Shown here: one piece after another, positions 4,360-5,083 of the stretch | Numbering within the stretch: the first letter of the stretch is position 1 | Layout of the letters: every line of letters begins with the position of its first letter | Assembly: GCA_946480485.1 (NCBI GenBank) | Contig: CAMLJW010000394.1 | Location: 1-5,083, forward strand | Length of the DNA stretch: 5,083 nucleotides | Reading direction: 5' to 3' | Source of the DNA: an uncultured Streptomyces sp. | GTDB taxonomy: Bacteria; Actinomycetota; Actinomycetes; Streptomycetales; Streptomycetaceae | Notes under the pieces: model-generated | Told to the model about the DNA's origin: nothing | Database searches by the model: none | Seen by the model: the letters and a program-made list of their open reading frames with translations, nothing else | Made by a program: the position numbers and the translations under genes

Positions 4360-5083
4360 ATGGCGGGGCTTTCTACCCCTCATCAGTTTGACCAACCCAC
4401 AACCCTCGCAGCCGTGGTTCTGACCGATGACAACCGCCTCATCGTGATCGTCATCGCGGCTGTCGCCCTTGCGGCGCTCGTGGTCGCGGGGGTCCTGGTA
4501 CGCCAGGTACTCGCGGCCGGCGAGGGCCCCGACAGCATGAAGGAGATCGCGGCGGCGGTCCAGGAAGGTGCGAAAGCATATCTGGGACGGCAGTTGCGCA
4601 CCCTGGCGGTATTCGCCGCCGTGGTGTTCTTCCTGCTCATGCTGTTGCCCGCGGACGACTGGAATCAGCGCGCCGGACGATCGGTCTTCTTCTTGATCGG
4701 CGCGGCTTTCTCGGCGACCACCGGTTATATCGGCATGTGGCTCGCCGTACGCAGCAATGTCCGCATGGCCGCCGCGGCACGGGAAGCGACTCCGGCGGAG
4801 GGTGAACCCGAAAAGGATCTCACCGAGGTCTCGCACAAAGCCATGAAGATCGCTTTCCGTACGGGCGGCGTCGTCGGCATGTTCACGGTGGGGCTCGGTC
4901 TGCTGGGCGCCTCCTGTGTGGTGCTGGTGTACGCGGCAGACGCCCCGAAGGTTCTGGAGGGCTTCGGTCTCGGTGCCGCGCTGATCGCCATGTTCATGCG
5001 GGTCGGCGGCGGCATCTTCACCAAGGCCGCCGACGTCGGCGCCGACCTGGTCGGCAAGGTCGAGCAGGGCATCCCCGAGGACG
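4360..5083 (+). CDS. hppA: proton-translocating membrane pyrophosphatase, N-terminal part (runs off the window)
   Basis: 241 codons are present; the family is usually about 750-800 residues with 16-17 membrane spans. The protein couples hydrolysis of pyrophosphate to phosphate with proton pumping across the cytoplasmic membrane. Hydrophobic spans are visible at about 28-48, 80-97, 109-131 and 167-192. Family signatures include MKEIAAAVQEGAKAYLGRQ (60-78) and, near the end, GGGIFTKAADVGADLVGK (216-233). The latter supplies K222, D225 and D229 to the pyrophosphate-magnesium site. The region that separates K+-dependent from K+-independent enzymes lies beyond the window. The characterised S. coelicolor enzyme is a K+-independent proton pump, so the same is likely here. 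The start is certain: an in-frame TGA lies at 4330-4332 and a perfect AAGGAGG (4349-4355) precedes the ATG. The first dozen codons are unusually A/T-rich for this genome, which may keep the initiation region unfolded. Confidence 0.97.
   Translation, partial: MAGLSTPHQFDQPTTLAAVVLTDDNRLIVIVIAAVALAALVVAGVLVRQVLAAGEGPDSMKEIAAAVQEGAKAYLGRQLRTLAVFAAVVFFLLMLLPADDWNQRAGRSVFFLIGAAFSATTGYIGMWLAVRSNVRMAAAAREATPAEGEPEKDLTEVSHKAMKIAFRTGGVVGMFTVGLGLLGASCVVLVYAADAPKVLEGFGLGAALIAMFMRVGGGIFTKAADVGADLVGKVEQGIPED

Noticed and set aside
4181..4423. An 80-codon frame starting in the hppA leader
   Set aside because: It has no ribosome site, crosses the true hppA start in another frame, and has no recognisable domain.
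4297..5072. Minus-strand frames opposite hppA
   Set aside because: They are antisense to a clear hppA coding region. Their Arg/Ala/Ser/Thr-rich translations are typical of shadows.

Overview
The window is high-GC DNA from an actinomycete, almost certainly Streptomyces or a close relative. The evidence is codon use strongly biased to G/C in third positions, a BldG-type anti-anti-sigma factor next to its anti-sigma partner, a divergent DECH helicase, and a downstream membrane pyrophosphatase. As far as I recall, this is the order around bldG in S. coelicolor (SCO3547 to SCO3551 region). No database search was run.

Layout, left to right. (1) Positions 1-333 (+) hold the C-terminal part of a TadE-like protein of the actinobacterial 'helicase/secretion neighbourhood'. 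Its 5' end probably lies outside the window. (2) A short convergent spacer (334-479) holds a probable bidirectional terminator hairpin and an orphan perfect Shine-Dalgarno sequence. (3) Positions 480-3023 (-) encode a large DECH-box helicase with a C-terminal cysteine cluster. It is related to the MrfA/Hrq1 group of DNA-repair helicases. (4) Divergent from it, bldG (3103-3444, +) encodes a STAS-domain anti-anti-sigma factor with the phosphorylatable serine at residue 57. (5) After a 138-nt spacer with two strong hairpins, 3583-4023 (+) encodes a GHKL-type anti-sigma/kinase-like partner whose nucleotide-binding boxes look degenerate. A textbook terminator hairpin follows. (6) A 262-nt AT-richer region carries a sigma70-like promoter, an operator-like inverted repeat and a potentially structured leader. 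(7) hppA (4360 to the window end, +) encodes the first 241 residues of a proton-pumping membrane pyrophosphatase.

How the genes work together. bldG and the following gene form a partner-switching pair: unphosphorylated BldG binds anti-sigma factors and releases sigma factors that drive development, antibiotic production and stress responses. The hairpins between the two genes offer a way to make more BldG than partner. The TadE-like protein and the helicase are linked by conserved neighbourhood, but no shared function is known to me. hppA appears to be an independent unit with its own promoter, coupling pyrophosphate hydrolysis to proton export.

No mobile element, CRISPR array, tRNA or rRNA was seen. 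The most interesting points are the degenerate ATP-binding motifs of the anti-sigma partner, the hairpin pair inside the bldG operon, the multi-helix potential of the hppA leader, and a single TTA (bldA-dependent) codon at the extreme N-terminus of the helicase.
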